This document shows positions 53,062 to 63,059 of a stretch of DNA of 64,000 nt, in pieces; the stretch's first letter is position 1; the number at the start of each line of letters is the position of its first letter. This DNA comes from Methanomicrobium sp. W14. GTDB taxonomy: Archaea; Halobacteriota; Methanomicrobia; Methanomicrobiales; Methanomicrobiaceae. A program made the translations under genes and the position numbers. The DNA is taken from NCBI RefSeq assembly GCF_017875315.1, contig NZ_JAGGMM010000001.1, positions 620,001-684,000 of the forward strand. The letters run 5' to 3'. The notes under the pieces are model-generated. The model was not told the DNA's origin. It did no database searches and worked only from the letters and a program-made list of their open reading frames with translations.

Positions 53062-54008
53062 TGTATAATCCTCCTTGCACCGTACCTGAAGTAGATCTCA
53101 GCGAACATGGATATGATGGACAGGACGATGAATACCCAGCCTATCGATGTCTCTTCCTTTTCCCTCTTAATCTCGGAATTCAGGTTTGAATAAATATCAG
53201 AGAGGGTCTGACCGTTAACGGAGCGGAAGTACTTGCCTCCCGTGTTCTCTGCAATCTCCTTTAAAGTGTCCTCGTCAAGCTGTGCATACTGCGGATTTCC
53301 AAACCAGTCATAACCAAGGACGACAGGTTCGGTTGAACCCATACCTACAGTGAACACCTGGATACCACTGTCTTCTGCAAACTGTTCAGCCTCTTCAGGT
53401 GAGATTACTCCGGCGTTTGAGACACCATCGGAAAGAAGCACGACGACTTTCTTTCTGTTTGGAATGGAATCCGCCATATCAATACCAAGGGAAAGACCGT
53501 CACCAAGAGCGGTCTGACCGTTTTTAGCCTCGATGTTTTCCAGTTTTCCTATAACGCCGTCTTTGTCGGGAGAAAGGTACGCAGCGGTTGTAGCGCCTGA
53601 CTCAAACACTACTATACCACAGTAGTCTTTCGGGTCCAGACTGTTGATCAACTGCTTGGCGGCACTTTTTGCGGCTTCAAGTCTTGTAGGCTGATAATCG
53701 GTAGCCTGCATACTCCCTGAGTCATCAATGACAAGGACCACATTGACACCCTCTTTCGTCTGCTCAAGAGGAATATGCGGGTCTGCCAGACCTACAAACA
53801 GAAGACCCAGAGCAAGGAGCGCCAGTATAAATAAATTCATGGGTCTTTTCGACTTTTTTGAGTCTCCTAGTGCGGTTTTAAGTATTGCGACCCTTGAAAA
53901 GGCCATTGCTGACTGTTTCCTTTTCTTTAATGAATACTGGTAGTAATACCACAAGACCGGAAGAGTCAGAAGCCCCAGAAGCCACAGAGGATGATAAAAT
54001 CCTGCCAT
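53058..54008 (-). CDS. BatA-like von Willebrand A-domain membrane protein
   Basis: A 316-residue protein with membrane helices near the N-terminus (two, within 1-78) and at the C-terminus (about 288-308). Between them is a VWA domain with an intact metal site: VVLVIDDSGSMQATDYQPTR, then TALGDGLSLGIDMA and LLSDGVSNAG (DxSxS, Thr and Asp of MIDAS). The fold and layout match BatA. VWA partners of MoxR ATPases are thought to work in chaperone or maturation systems. It lies in the MoxR-DUF58-VWA-BatD-like unit. Confidence 0.88.
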   Translation of the reverse strand: MAGFYHPLWLLGLLTLPVLWYYYQYSLKKRKQSAMAFSRVAILKTALGDSKKSKRPMNLFILALLALGLLFVGLADPHIPLEQTKEGVNVVLVIDDSGSMQATDYQPTRLEAAKSAAKQLINSLDPKDYCGIVVFESGATTAAYLSPDKDGVIGKLENIEAKNGQTALGDGLSLGIDMADSIPNRKKVVVLLSDGVSNAGVISPEEAEQFAEDSGIQVFTVGMGSTEPVVLGYDWFGNPQYAQLDEDTLKEIAENTGGKYFRSVNGQTLSDIYSNLNSEIKREKEETSIGWVFIVLSIISMFAEIYFRYGARRIIQ

Positions 54009-54010
54009 AA

Positions 54011-54910
54011 TCAGAAACCACCTCCCTTTATTTTACCGTTAAAAAAAATATTCAGCGGTTTTACAAAAGATTCCGTGTTGTCTATGCTTATTACTCCGGC
54101 CCTTCCTTTTCTTAACTTTGAGACTACGGATTCGTCCGCCTGTCTGCACAGTCTGGTATAATTCTCCCTAAGCTGTGCATCCGAAGTATCGATTAAGATC
54201 TGCTCTCCGGTCTCAGGGTCTTCAAACTCAACTAGTCCCACGTCTAAAAGCTCAGTCTCCCTGATGTCTGAAATTTTCACGGCAATTACCTCGTGATGCC
54301 GGCTCTTCAGAATCTTAAGGGATTTCTCGAAATCAGGGGACATGAAATCTGAGATTACTACAAATGACGACCTTTTGCTCACTCTTCTGGAAAGATATTC
54401 AAATGCGGCTGAAACATCTGTGCCGGTATCTGCCGGCTTATGAACAATCATCTCATTTATAAGCGAAATCACATGGGTCCTTCCTTTTTTTGCCGGAACA
54501 AACCTTTCGACTTTGTCCGTGAATATGCACAGGCCTATCCTGTCATTACTCCTTACGGCGGCAAACATAAGTGAGGCTGCAATCTCAAGCATTTTCTCAA
54601 ATTTTGAATTATCGGAACCGAAAAATCCCGAACCCGAATAGTCCAGAACAAAATAAAATGTCTGATCCCTCTCTTCTATAAACTCCCTGACAAACGGACG
54701 GTTCTGGCGGGCGGTAACATTCCAGTCTATAGCGCGTACATCATCACCTGGAACATACTCACGGATATCCGTAAATTCAATGCCATGTCCCTTAAAGACC
54801 GATATGTAGTAGCCGCTCTGAAGACCTTCCACGAGTGCACGGGTAGAGATGTCAACACGGCCGATCTTTTTGATGAGGTCTTTTTTATCCTGTAGCAAGT
54901 CCACCACCAC
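54011..54910 (-). CDS. DUF58 family protein
   Basis: A 299-residue DUF58 protein, marked by HGIEFTDIREYVPGDDVRAI and WNVTARQNRPFVREFIEERD near residues 40-80, with a VWA-like fold after it (FVLDYSGSGFFGS and FVVISDFMSP). DUF58 genes nearly always follow moxR. The product is probably cytoplasmic or membrane-associated. Start GTG 54910 is 3 nt after the moxR stop. Biochemical function is unknown. Confidence 0.9.
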   Translation of the reverse strand: MVVDLLQDKKDLIKKIGRVDISTRALVEGLQSGYYISVFKGHGIEFTDIREYVPGDDVRAIDWNVTARQNRPFVREFIEERDQTFYFVLDYSGSGFFGSDNSKFEKMLEIAASLMFAAVRSNDRIGLCIFTDKVERFVPAKKGRTHVISLINEMIVHKPADTGTDVSAAFEYLSRRVSKRSSFVVISDFMSPDFEKSLKILKSRHHEVIAVKISDIRETELLDVGLVEFEDPETGEQILIDTSDAQLRENYTRLCRQADESVVSKLRKGRAGVISIDNTESFVKPLNIFFNGKIKGGGF

Positions 54911-54913
54911 GGT

Positions 54914-55900
54914 TCAGGGAATTTCAACGGAGTGAAGAACACTGTCTATTATCGTATCTGTCGAAACTTCATCGGCTTCAGCCTCGTATGTCCTGATAAT
55001 TCTGTGCCTTAAGACATCATGGGCGACCTGCTTTATATCGTCAGGGACAACGTAACCCCTCCCCGAAAGAAGAGCATAACCCTTGGCGCCCAGAATAAGA
55101 TATATTGAAGCACGCGGGGATGCTCCGTAAGAGATGTATCTTCCTGCTTCTATTCCGTATTTTTCAGGATTTCTTGTTGCATCCACAATACGTGCGGCAT
55201 AATTTTTCACTTCACTTTCCGCATATACTGATTTTATAAAGGACTGAATTTCAAGAATTTTTTCAGAAGATATGACCACGGACGGGCTCATATCTGCCTG
55301 ATCTGTAAACCGGTCCAGAATTTTTACTTCATCCTCTATTGACGGGTAAGTCATCATTACCTTAAACATGAACCTGTCAGTCTGGGCTTCGGGAAGAGGA
55401 TATGTGCCCTCGGACTCTATCGGGTTTTCCGTTGCAAGAATGAAAAAAGGTTTATCAAGCTGATACGTATCTCCCTGGATAGTCACCTGCTTCTCCTGCA
55501 TAGCTTCAAGAAGTGCGGACTGAACTTTGGGCGGAGCCCTGTTAATTTCATCCGCAAGAACGAAACTGTTGAAAATCGGCCCTTTTAACGTCGTAAATAC
55601 AGAGTCATTGTGGTTGTAGATTTTCGTTCCTGTAATGTCCGCCGGAAGAAGGTCAGGTGTAAACTGAATTCTTGAAAATGTACACCCCACGCATTCCGAC
55701 AGAGTTTTTATCAAAAGAGTTTTGGCAATACCGGGCACACCTTCAAGAAGAACATTTCCTTCTGCGCAGATTGCAACAAGAAGACGCTTTACAACGTCGT
55801 CCTGACCGACAATAACTTTCTGGACCTCGTTTTTAACATTATCAAGATCATGAGAATATTCCTTTGCCTTACCGTTCAAAAACTCGATATCGTTATCCAT
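54914..55900 (-). CDS. MoxR-family AAA+ ATPase
   Basis: A 328-residue AAA+ ATPase of the MoxR branch. Walker A is LLEGVPGIAKTLLIKTL, Walker B FVLADEINRAPPKVQSALLEAM, and sensor 1 lies in FFILATENPIESEGTYPLPEAQ; the lid region follows (YGASPRASIYLILGAKG). MoxR ATPases work with VWA proteins as maturation chaperones. It is the first gene of the four-gene unit. An AT-rich spacer separates it from the arginine decarboxylase gene, which converges or lies upstream on the same strand. Confidence 0.94.
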   Translation of the reverse strand: MDNDIEFLNGKAKEYSHDLDNVKNEVQKVIVGQDDVVKRLLVAICAEGNVLLEGVPGIAKTLLIKTLSECVGCTFSRIQFTPDLLPADITGTKIYNHNDSVFTTLKGPIFNSFVLADEINRAPPKVQSALLEAMQEKQVTIQGDTYQLDKPFFILATENPIESEGTYPLPEAQTDRFMFKVMMTYPSIEDEVKILDRFTDQADMSPSVVISSEKILEIQSFIKSVYAESEVKNYAARIVDATRNPEKYGIEAGRYISYGASPRASIYLILGAKGYALLSGRGYVVPDDIKQVAHDVLRHRIIRTYEAEADEVSTDTIIDSVLHSVEIP

Positions 55901-56032
55901 TTAAAATTCTCCTTTTTCAAATTAATTTATAGTACAACAGCTCTTCATTTTTTCAAACTATGAAATATAAATGATTTGGATAAATAAAGTTAAAGAATAT
56001 AACCAAAAGAAAAAAGTAAAAAAATTACAGAT

Positions 56033-56536
56033 TTATAGTATAAACACTGCGGCCGCTATTGCAGTGGTCCATTCCCCGTTATCCGGGACGACAGCAGATT
56101 CGGTAACGTTCATCGTTTTCTGGGGGGTCTTGTCCGATATGCTCGTATACATATTATAGGCGATATCCTCGGAGTATTTCCCGGCCTGCTCTTTCGTCTC
56201 GAAAAAAGTGTGATATTCAGCAAAATAACCCCATTCCACCTCAGGGTTCTTGGGAATTGCCATTCCGACGGAAGCCGTAACTCTCTTTCCTATCTCGTTC
56301 GAAGATATTCTTGACATTACCGTAAATACTATGCTTCCCGGAAAAAGTTCCTTTAAACCGTCATGTTTTGATATTATCTGACATTTAGGAGGAAGAATAG
56401 AACTTACTTCAACCAGATTATAACATTCGATAGAGGCTTTTCTAAGAGCCATTTCAAAGGATGTCAGTCTGTCCTGATGAGAGCCTGATCCGGATGTAAA
56501 AAAAACCTTTCTTGGTACAAAATTACCTGCTGCCAA
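56033..56536 (-). CDS. pdaD: Pyruvoyl-dependent arginine decarboxylase
   Basis: A 167-residue proenzyme that makes agmatine from arginine, the first step to polyamines in many archaea. Self-cleavage between Ser45 and Ser46 in VEVSSILPPKC gives the beta chain and the pyruvoyl-bearing alpha chain; VFFTSGSGSHQDRLTSFEMAL precedes it and the Glu-containing EVEWGYFAEYHTF follows. TTG 56536 with AGGTGA 5 nt ahead is the best start; a GTG at 56545 lies inside that site. No agmatinase gene is nearby. Confidence 0.93.
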   Translation of the reverse strand: MAAGNFVPRKVFFTSGSGSHQDRLTSFEMALRKASIECYNLVEVSSILPPKCQIISKHDGLKELFPGSIVFTVMSRISSNEIGKRVTASVGMAIPKNPEVEWGYFAEYHTFFETKEQAGKYSEDIAYNMYTSISDKTPQKTMNVTESAVVPDNGEWTTAIAAAVFIL

Positions 56537-56837
56537 TATTCTCACCTAAATTTATGACTTTTATTTCACTTCAGTATTCTTAAAACTATATGAATTGCAA
56601 AAAGTGAAAGGAAAAATATAATCATTATTTTAAATGCTTTGACCTTTTTTGAGTAATATTTATATCAAACAATATATGTCCCGAAATAAACATACGGGAT
56701 ATCAAAAATTTTACAGGCAGTACAAATCCCCGTGTCACGAGTAAAAGAATCTCCAGAAAAATCAGAAGAAATAAATACCGCGTGGATAACTCAAAGAAGA
56801 ATTATTTAAGATTTATAAATCAAACATTAAAGTTACA
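56537..56837. other. Promoter gap between pdaD and the aminotransferase gene
   Basis: About 300 bases with no coding signal. It holds an imperfect inverted repeat (ATATGTCCCG near 56674 with CGGGATAT near 56695) and, for the plus-strand gene, ATTTATAAAT at 56811-56820, only about 24 nt before the ATG. That spacing places the transcript start at or next to the start codon, so the aminotransferase mRNA is probably leaderless; no ribosome-binding site is visible there. Confidence 0.5.
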
Positions 56838-58019
56838 ATGAAATATGGTTTTTCAGCAAGAATACAGAAGACACCAAAATCATTTATAAGGGAAATCCTG
56901 AAGGTGACACAAAAGCCAGAGGTTATATCCTTTGCAGGGGGGCTGCCAAATCCTTCACTTATAGATACGGAAAAAATTCTTGAAGCCGCTGAGGAGGTAA
57001 TCTCAAAAGACGGCAGGAACGCTCTGCAGTATTCAACAACAGAAGGCTACCTGCCGCTACGGAAATACATAGCAGAACGATACAGCAAAAGGTACGGCAT
57101 TAAAGCTGACCCTGACGAAATTCTTATTACAAACGGGTCGCAGCAATGCCTTGACCTCATAGGCAAAATTTTTATTGACAAAAATGACGGAGTAGTAATC
57201 GAAAGGCCAGGATACCTTGGCGCTATACAGGCGTTTTCAATATTTGAACCAGAATTTTTCCCTGTAAATCTTTCAGGCGAGGGCCCTGATACAGAAGAGC
57301 TTGAAAGAATAGTCAGCTATGAAAATCCTAAATTATTCTATGGAATACCCAACTCACAAAACCCGTCGGGAATAACCTATTCCAAAGAGAAGAGAAAAGA
57401 AATTAGTGATATCCTTTCAGGCACCGACACAGTCTTTGTAGAGGACGACGCCTACGGGGAACTGAATTTTTCCGGCAAAACACTGCCCCCGGTGAAAAAA
57501 TATCTTCCGGAACTCGACATAATGACAGGATCGTTTTCAAAGATCGTATCTCCGGGAATGAGAATGGGCTGGATATACGCACCTGAAGAAATTTTAGATA
57601 AAATTTCAACCGCAAAACAGGCGTCTGACCTGCATTCCAACTACCTCTGCCAGAGAATAATTGCAGAGTACCTCCTGTCAAACAACATCGATGATAATAT
57701 CAAAAGAATAAGGGAAGAATACAAAAAAAGGTGCACTTATATGATTGACCTGATGAATGAGAAGTTTCCCGAAAGTGTGTCGCACACAAATCCTGAAGGC
57801 GGGATGTTCATATGGCTGACTCTTCCGAAAGGGTACTCATCGATGACTCTTTTTGATAAAGCAATGGAGAAAAATGTCGCAATTCTTCCCGGAACCCCTT
57901 TTTACTGCGACGGGGGAGGAGATAACACAGCAAGAATCAATTTTTCAAACTCAGATGAAAAAGATATTGAAAAAGGCATTGAAGTCCTTTCGAAAATATT
58001 TTCCGAATGGAAAATTTAA
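56838..58019 (+). CDS. PLP-dependent aminotransferase, class I/II (LysN-like)
   Basis: A 393-residue fold-type I aminotransferase of the 2-aminoadipate/valine-pyruvate-like group related to LysN and the MocR tail. Visible parts are VISFAGGLPNPSLIDTEK, LQYSTTEGYLPLRKYIA, ITNGSQQCLDLIGKIF, YGIPNSQNPSGITYS, VFVEDDAYGELNF and the PLP lysine in GSFSKIVSPGMRMGW. The amino-acid substrate cannot be told. No biosynthetic neighbour helps. The mRNA is probably leaderless. Confidence 0.88.
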   Translation: MKYGFSARIQKTPKSFIREILKVTQKPEVISFAGGLPNPSLIDTEKILEAAEEVISKDGRNALQYSTTEGYLPLRKYIAERYSKRYGIKADPDEILITNGSQQCLDLIGKIFIDKNDGVVIERPGYLGAIQAFSIFEPEFFPVNLSGEGPDTEELERIVSYENPKLFYGIPNSQNPSGITYSKEKRKEISDILSGTDTVFVEDDAYGELNFSGKTLPPVKKYLPELDIMTGSFSKIVSPGMRMGWIYAPEEILDKISTAKQASDLHSNYLCQRIIAEYLLSNNIDDNIKRIREEYKKRCTYMIDLMNEKFPESVSHTNPEGGMFIWLTLPKGYSSMTLFDKAMEKNVAILPGTPFYCDGGGDNTARINFSNSDEKDIEKGIEVLSKIFSEWKI

Positions 58020-58023
58020 TTTT

Positions 58024-59013
58024 TTAGAAAATATATGACATAACGCTTAAAAAAACAATCATTACGAAAATCATAACCGAGGTTCTCTGAATAAATTTTT
58101 TTGCAACTTTTGTCTCCCCGGAATTTCTGGGAGCTATACCTAAAAGCAGGGTTGAAATGAGCGCTCCTGCCATAAGTCCTATGACATTGTCCATAACAAG
58201 AAGGGCAGAACCAACAAAATCGGCAGGAAGCATCACAACAGAAATTCCTGCAACGACTGTAGGAGGAAGAAGTGCTGCTGCCACGGCAACACCTGCTATA
58301 AACTCGGCAGAACCTCTCGTAAGAGCTATTATCGAAGCCATTCCCAGAAGTATCGCCATAACGATATATATGGGGCTTGAAGAAGTCCTTGAGATGATTT
58401 CGGATGTTATTGCAAGAGACACTGACGTTGAAGGAATAAACAATATCAGATAATTCAGAAGATATGTTGCTATTGCAGACACCATGAAAACCGATCCAAG
58501 AAGAATCGCAAGGACTCTTATGCTTCTTAAGGCGTCATTCGCTCTCCCTAAAGCGGCATAAATGGTAAAGGAATGTATCGGGCCGAGGATTGGTGATAAA
58601 AGCATAGCCCCGATGATAATTGCAACATTATTTAAAAACAGCCCTATAAGGGCAATAAGACCTGCAATTGCCGTAAGAGAAATGCTCCAGTAGTCTATTC
58701 TCACATAATCCCTTGCACTGTCAAGGAGCTGTTCGACAGGCGTTTTCTCAGAAGTTTTAACGCTTTTTTCAGCCCTGTTAAGAGAAGATGATATAACGAA
58801 ATCAGGAGATGACACCTCAATAAGAGTATCCCTGTACCTCATATCAAGAGTCTCTCTGAGTGCATCGATTGTACTGTTTACCGATGCATCCGGAACAAAA
58901 AGCGTTATCTGGACAAAATCTTTCTCGTTGATATCTATATGATAACATTTTTCCAGAAGAAGTTTCAGATTGTTATAATCCTCATGCCTTGCATGGATGA
59001 GAATTTTCTTCAT
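58024..59013 (-). CDS. DUF389 family membrane protein
   Basis: A 329-residue protein of the TIGR00341/DUF389 family. The N-terminal 110 residues are a soluble ferredoxin-like domain (KILIHARHEDYNNLKLLLEKC); six or so membrane helices follow, with the family signature IGAMLLSPILGPIHSF near residue 145, RSIRVLAILLGSVFMV, and AAALLPPTVVAGISVVML. Function is unknown; transport has been suggested. ATG 59013 is chosen because the ferredoxin-like domain begins there; 59034 is an in-frame alternative. Confidence 0.88.
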   Translation of the reverse strand: MKKILIHARHEDYNNLKLLLEKCYHIDINEKDFVQITLFVPDASVNSTIDALRETLDMRYRDTLIEVSSPDFVISSSLNRAEKSVKTSEKTPVEQLLDSARDYVRIDYWSISLTAIAGLIALIGLFLNNVAIIIGAMLLSPILGPIHSFTIYAALGRANDALRSIRVLAILLGSVFMVSAIATYLLNYLILFIPSTSVSLAITSEIISRTSSSPIYIVMAILLGMASIIALTRGSAEFIAGVAVAAALLPPTVVAGISVVMLPADFVGSALLVMDNVIGLMAGALISTLLLGIAPRNSGETKVAKKFIQRTSVMIFVMIVFLSVMSYIF

Positions 59014-59126
59014 TAATATTAATTGACATAACAATATTTGAGATTTGTCAACTAAAAAAAGATGACCGGAATTCCTGGCAGGCCGGCACTCCGTATATTT
59101 TATATAAGATCTCTCTGCAAGATGAC

Positions 59127-60608
59127 TTACGAATCCGGGCTTCCGGAGTGCAGGTATACATTTACAGCAGCGGTTATCGCAGCCGCCTGCTTCCCGTGTC
59201 TCAAAGACGCTGCAAGAGTCTGCATTCTTGCCTCATCGTCCCTGAGGAAACGCGCCAGGTTCTTTTTTATGTGCTCTTCCTTCAGGAAATGCGTATGGGT
59301 ATTCCCGGCTATAAATTCCTTGTTGTTCATAATAGCGTGATGCAGGGGCAGGGTTGTCCTTACGCCGATTATGACATATTCATAAATAGCGCGCCTCATC
59401 CTCTCGATGCACTCCTGCCTGTCAGCACCCCATGAACACAGTTTTGAGATCATCGAGTCATACATTGGAGGAATCGAATATCCCATGTGAATACCTGAAT
59501 CAACCCTTATCCCCGGCCCTCCGGGAGACCTGTACCTTAAAATTTTACCAGGGTCAGCGGTGAAATTGTTAAGCGGGTCCTCGGCATTTATCCTGCACTC
59601 CATAGCATGACCATGGACAGAAATATCATCCTGCGAAAGTGTCAGGTCTTCACCTGCCGCCACTTTTATTTGCTGACGGACGATATCAATTCCCGTTATC
59701 ATCTCGGTCACTGTGTGCTCTACCTGAAGCCTGGTGTTCATCTCCATAAAGTAGTAATTTCCATTTGAATAGAGAAATTCGACAGTGCCGGCGTTGTAGT
59801 AGTTAGAGACTTCAGCTACCTTAAGGGCCGATTCCGACATCCTCTCTCTCAGTTCGTCGGTCATAATCGGGCACGGGGCCTCTTCGACAAGTTTCTGGTG
59901 TCTTCTCTGGATTGAACACTCCCTGTCATAAAGATGCAACCTGTTTCCGCTCTTGTCACAGAGCACCTGAAACTCGATATGTCTCGGTTTTACAAGATAT
60001 TTCTCGATGAAAACCGTTGAATCACCAAATGCAGACTGTGCAATTCTCATACCTTTTTCAATTGCTTCCTCAAGGGCCTCTTCGGTCTCAACAATCTGCA
60101 TTCCTATACCCCCTCCTCCGGCACTGGCCTTGACGATTACAGGATATCCTATATTTTCCGCGACTTTTTTTGCCTCGTCAATGGAAGTTACCCCGTCATG
60201 CGTATAGGGAAGCACCGGGACACCGGCCTTCTCCATCATATGCTTTGAACCGAGTTTGGAGCCCATTGCGGCAATTGACTTCCATGAAGGTCCGATAAAT
60301 GTTATACTTTCTTCCTCGCATAATTTTGCAAAATCCGCATTTTCAGCAAGGAAACCATAACCAGGATGTATAGCGTCTGCTCCTGCCTGGAGAGCCGTTT
60401 TAACGATTTTTTCCTTGTTAAGGTAACTCTTTGAAGGATGAGCTTCTCCGACAGAATATGCTTCGTCAGCATACTTCACATGAAGGGAATTCTTGTCAGG
60501 TTCCGAGTATATGGCAACGGTTTCGATTCCAAGCTCCCTGCATGCACGCATTATCCGTATTGCTATCTCGCCGCGGTTTGCAACAAGTATTTTATCGAAG
60601 TACTTCAT
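59127..60608 (-). CDS. pycA: Pyruvate carboxylase subunit A (biotin carboxylase)
   Basis: A 493-residue biotin carboxylase that charges biotin with bicarbonate and ATP. Motifs: [35 protein letters not shown], the glycine-rich ATP loop [25 protein letters not shown]-type sequence (here [17 protein letters not shown]), [14 protein letters not shown] and the C-terminal [13 protein letters not shown]. With PycB it makes oxaloacetate from pyruvate, the anaplerotic entry to the incomplete reductive TCA path of methanogens. It overlaps the pycB start region by 4 nt; note the order is pycB then pycA on the minus strand. Confidence 0.95.
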   Translation of the reverse strand: MKYFDKILVANRGEIAIRIMRACRELGIETVAIYSEPDKNSLHVKYADEAYSVGEAHPSKSYLNKEKIVKTALQAGADAIHPGYGFLAENADFAKLCEEESITFIGPSWKSIAAMGSKLGSKHMMEKAGVPVLPYTHDGVTSIDEAKKVAENIGYPVIVKASAGGGGIGMQIVETEEALEEAIEKGMRIAQSAFGDSTVFIEKYLVKPRHIEFQVLCDKSGNRLHLYDRECSIQRRHQKLVEEAPCPIMTDELRERMSESALKVAEVSNYYNAGTVEFLYSNGNYYFMEMNTRLQVEHTVTEMITGIDIVRQQIKVAAGEDLTLSQDDISVHGHAMECRINAEDPLNNFTADPGKILRYRSPGGPGIRVDSGIHMGYSIPPMYDSMISKLCSWGADRQECIERMRRAIYEYVIIGVRTTLPLHHAIMNNKEFIAGNTHTHFLKEEHIKKNLARFLRDDEARMQTLAASLRHGKQAAAITAAVNVYLHSGSPDS

Positions 60609-62341
60609 TCAATCACCAGCAAAACGTCGCCGTTTTGCACAGTATCTCCGGCGTCCACAAAAATCTGGGTCACTTTGCCGTCCTTTACGGACTTTATCGG
60701 ATTTTCCATCTTCATCGCCTCAAGCACAACAAGAGTGTCTCCGGATTTTACCTGTGCGCCGACATTTGTCTCCACTTTCAGCACCATTCCCTGCATATTG
60801 CTTTTGACCCCGCCTTTGATATCACGCGGAATTCTCTTTGCTCCAATCGAGTCCACGGACTTGACAGCACTGCCTTCCACAGAGAGAATACGAACACCGA
60901 AGACCTCTCCGTCAACCTCAACCTCCATGCAGCTCGGAACCTCTGAGGCAGGTGCAGCGTACTTTGAGGCCGGCTGGGGAATCGGTTCTGCCTTTCTTTC
61001 CCCTTTCAAAAAGGACGGTGCTATAGCAGGATAAAGGATGTATGTCAGGACATCCTCATCTTTCTTTACAATCCCTTTTTCCTGCGCCTCTTCTGCCATC
61101 TTACAGTATAAAGGCTCCAGAAGGTCGCCCGGGCGTCCGGTATACGGCTTCTGGTCCCCGATAATCTTTTTTACTATCTCCTCAGATATTCTGCCGGGCG
61201 GCCTGCCATAAAGACCTCTCACATAATCCTTGACTTCCTGCGTTACGTTTGAGTATCTTTCCCCGTTCATAAGTACATTTAAAACCGCCTGTGTACCAAC
61301 AATCTGGCTTGTAGGCGTTACAAGGGGAGGATAACCGAGGTCTTTTCTGACAAGTGGTATCTCCTGGTGAACAGCTTCCAGTTTGTCCAGTGCATTCTGC
61401 TCCTTCAACTGCGAGACAAGGTTTGAAATCATTCCTCCAGGGAGCTGATAGACTAAAACGTCACTGTCAACACGCTCTGATATCGGATCTATCAGACCTG
61501 CATATTTATCCCTCATTGAAAGACACTTGTTTTTGATTTCCCTTAATTCAACAAGGTCTATGCCCGTATCCCTTTCAGTCCCCTTAAGGCTTGCAACCAC
61601 ACTTTCCGTAGGAGGCTGGGAAGTTCCGAGAGCGAAAGGAGACATTGCCGTATCAAGAATATCCACGCCAGCCTCAATCGCCGCCTGATAACTCATGGAA
61701 GCTATCCCGCTTGTGGAGTGGGAATGAAGACCTACCGGGATGTCAATTCTTTCTTTTATTCCGGCAATCAGTTCTCCGGCTGCCTTTGGCATTATAAGAC
61801 CCGCCATATCCTTTATACAAATCGAATCGCTGCCATTTGAATACAGATCCTCGGCAAGCTCAATAAACTTCTTTGTGGAGTGCACGGGGCTTGTAGTATA
61901 GCTTATTGTCCCCTGGAGATGGGCACCTATGTCCTTTACAGACTCCATTGATTTCTGCATGTTCCTTATGTCATTTAAGGCGTCGAAAACACGGAAAATA
62001 TCCACACCGTTTCTCCCGGCAGCTTCAATGAACTTTTCGACAACATCATCAGGGTAGTGTTTGTAACCGACCAGATTCTGACCTCTCAGAAGCATCTGTA
62101 CAGGAGTATTCTTAAGAACCGACTTTAAATCACGAAGTCTCTGCCACGGATCATCATTCAGATACCGTATGCAGCTGTCAAAAGTGGCGCCACCCCAGGC
62201 CTCTACGGAAAAAAAACCTGCTTTATCAATTTCACGGGCGACAGGGATCATGTCCTCAGTCCTCAGGCGGGTTGCAATCAAGGACTGGTGTGCATCCCTT
62301 AGGGTAGTATCTGTTATTTTCAAAGGATTGATCACACTCAT
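60605..62341 (-). CDS. pycB: Pyruvate carboxylase subunit B
   Basis: A 578-residue carboxyltransferase with a biotin carrier domain. The start [21 protein letters not shown] has the metal-binding Asp of the TIM barrel; [22 protein letters not shown], then [15 protein letters not shown], and [15 protein letters not shown] follow. The last 80 residues are a biotinyl domain with [11 protein letters not shown], biotin on the Lys. It precedes pycA, with ATGA-type overlap. The transporter genes upstream (62418-64000) may supply biotin. Confidence 0.95.
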   Translation of the reverse strand: MSVINPLKITDTTLRDAHQSLIATRLRTEDMIPVAREIDKAGFFSVEAWGGATFDSCIRYLNDDPWQRLRDLKSVLKNTPVQMLLRGQNLVGYKHYPDDVVEKFIEAAGRNGVDIFRVFDALNDIRNMQKSMESVKDIGAHLQGTISYTTSPVHSTKKFIELAEDLYSNGSDSICIKDMAGLIMPKAAGELIAGIKERIDIPVGLHSHSTSGIASMSYQAAIEAGVDILDTAMSPFALGTSQPPTESVVASLKGTERDTGIDLVELREIKNKCLSMRDKYAGLIDPISERVDSDVLVYQLPGGMISNLVSQLKEQNALDKLEAVHQEIPLVRKDLGYPPLVTPTSQIVGTQAVLNVLMNGERYSNVTQEVKDYVRGLYGRPPGRISEEIVKKIIGDQKPYTGRPGDLLEPLYCKMAEEAQEKGIVKKDEDVLTYILYPAIAPSFLKGERKAEPIPQPASKYAAPASEVPSCMEVEVDGEVFGVRILSVEGSAVKSVDSIGAKRIPRDIKGGVKSNMQGMVLKVETNVGAQVKSGDTLVVLEAMKMENPIKSVKDGKVTQIFVDAGDTVQNGDVLLVIE

Positions 62342-62417
62342 AAATTACCTCCGAAAGGGCGGTCTAAATATTGCGATAATTAAAGTTATTCAGTCTCTAT
62401 TTACTTTCTCGCCGGAA

Positions 62418-63059
62418 CTATAAATATGTCACTAAGTAGAAAACAGATAATAAAAATATCGCAATTGAAAAAATGGATGGTATAAAGTCTTTTTTTGATT
62501 TTTTAAAAACAGGATGCATACTCCCGCCTAAAGTATACCCCCTGAGCGCAAGAACCCTGCTCTGATAATTTGAGTCACGCAGAGACCATATCAGAAGATT
62601 TCCGATAACTGGGATTAACTCTTTCAGTTTATACCGGCTGTTTTTCATTTTCAGGGCAATTTTTGCCCGTGAATAATCTGCTGAAAAAACCTTCATACGG
62701 TTCAGTGCTATGGCCGATACAAGGCCGGCTTCAAAACCTGCCTTCTGACCGAAAAGCCACGTTAAAGTGTTGAGAAGATCGGATGATGAGATTTCGGTAT
62801 AAGCCCATCCTGCTATGAGGAGAACAGCAGTCATTCTTATCAGGTATGACAAACCTGAAAGATGCCTGTATTCCATTATAAGAGATACAATTCCAATAAA
62901 AACAAAAAATACAGCAAAAACCTTCACCGACGGCATACTGTTACGTCTTTTTGAAAAAAGAACCCACCATAAAAACACGGCTATAGCACCTGCCACACTT
63001 GCGAATGCAGTTACTGACAACAGGAACACAGTCAGAAGCTTCAGCCTTGCGTCCTGCAT
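62418..63059 (-). CDS. EcfT-type transporter membrane subunit
   Basis: A 213-residue membrane protein related to CbiQ/EcfT, with four or five hydrophobic helices and the coupling segments AKIALKMKNSRYKLKEL and ALRGYTLGG (the A-R-G style motif). EcfT joins two ABC ATPases to a substrate-binding S component. It follows the ATPase gene (overlap 19 nt) in a unit running leftwards to pycB-pycA. The substrate is not shown by the sequence; biotin is suggested by the neighbours. Confidence 0.82.
   Translation of the reverse strand: MQDARLKLLTVFLLSVTAFASVAGAIAVFLWWVLFSKRRNSMPSVKVFAVFFVFIGIVSLIMEYRHLSGLSYLIRMTAVLLIAGWAYTEISSSDLLNTLTWLFGQKAGFEAGLVSAIALNRMKVFSADYSRAKIALKMKNSRYKLKELIPVIGNLLIWSLRDSNYQSRVLALRGYTLGGSMHPVFKKSKKDFIPSIFSIAIFLLSVFYLVTYL

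Noticed and set aside
56676-56744. A 22-codon plus-strand frame in the pdaD-aminotransferase gap
   Set aside because: Too short, with no ribosome-binding site, and overlapping an inverted repeat that better explains the sequence.
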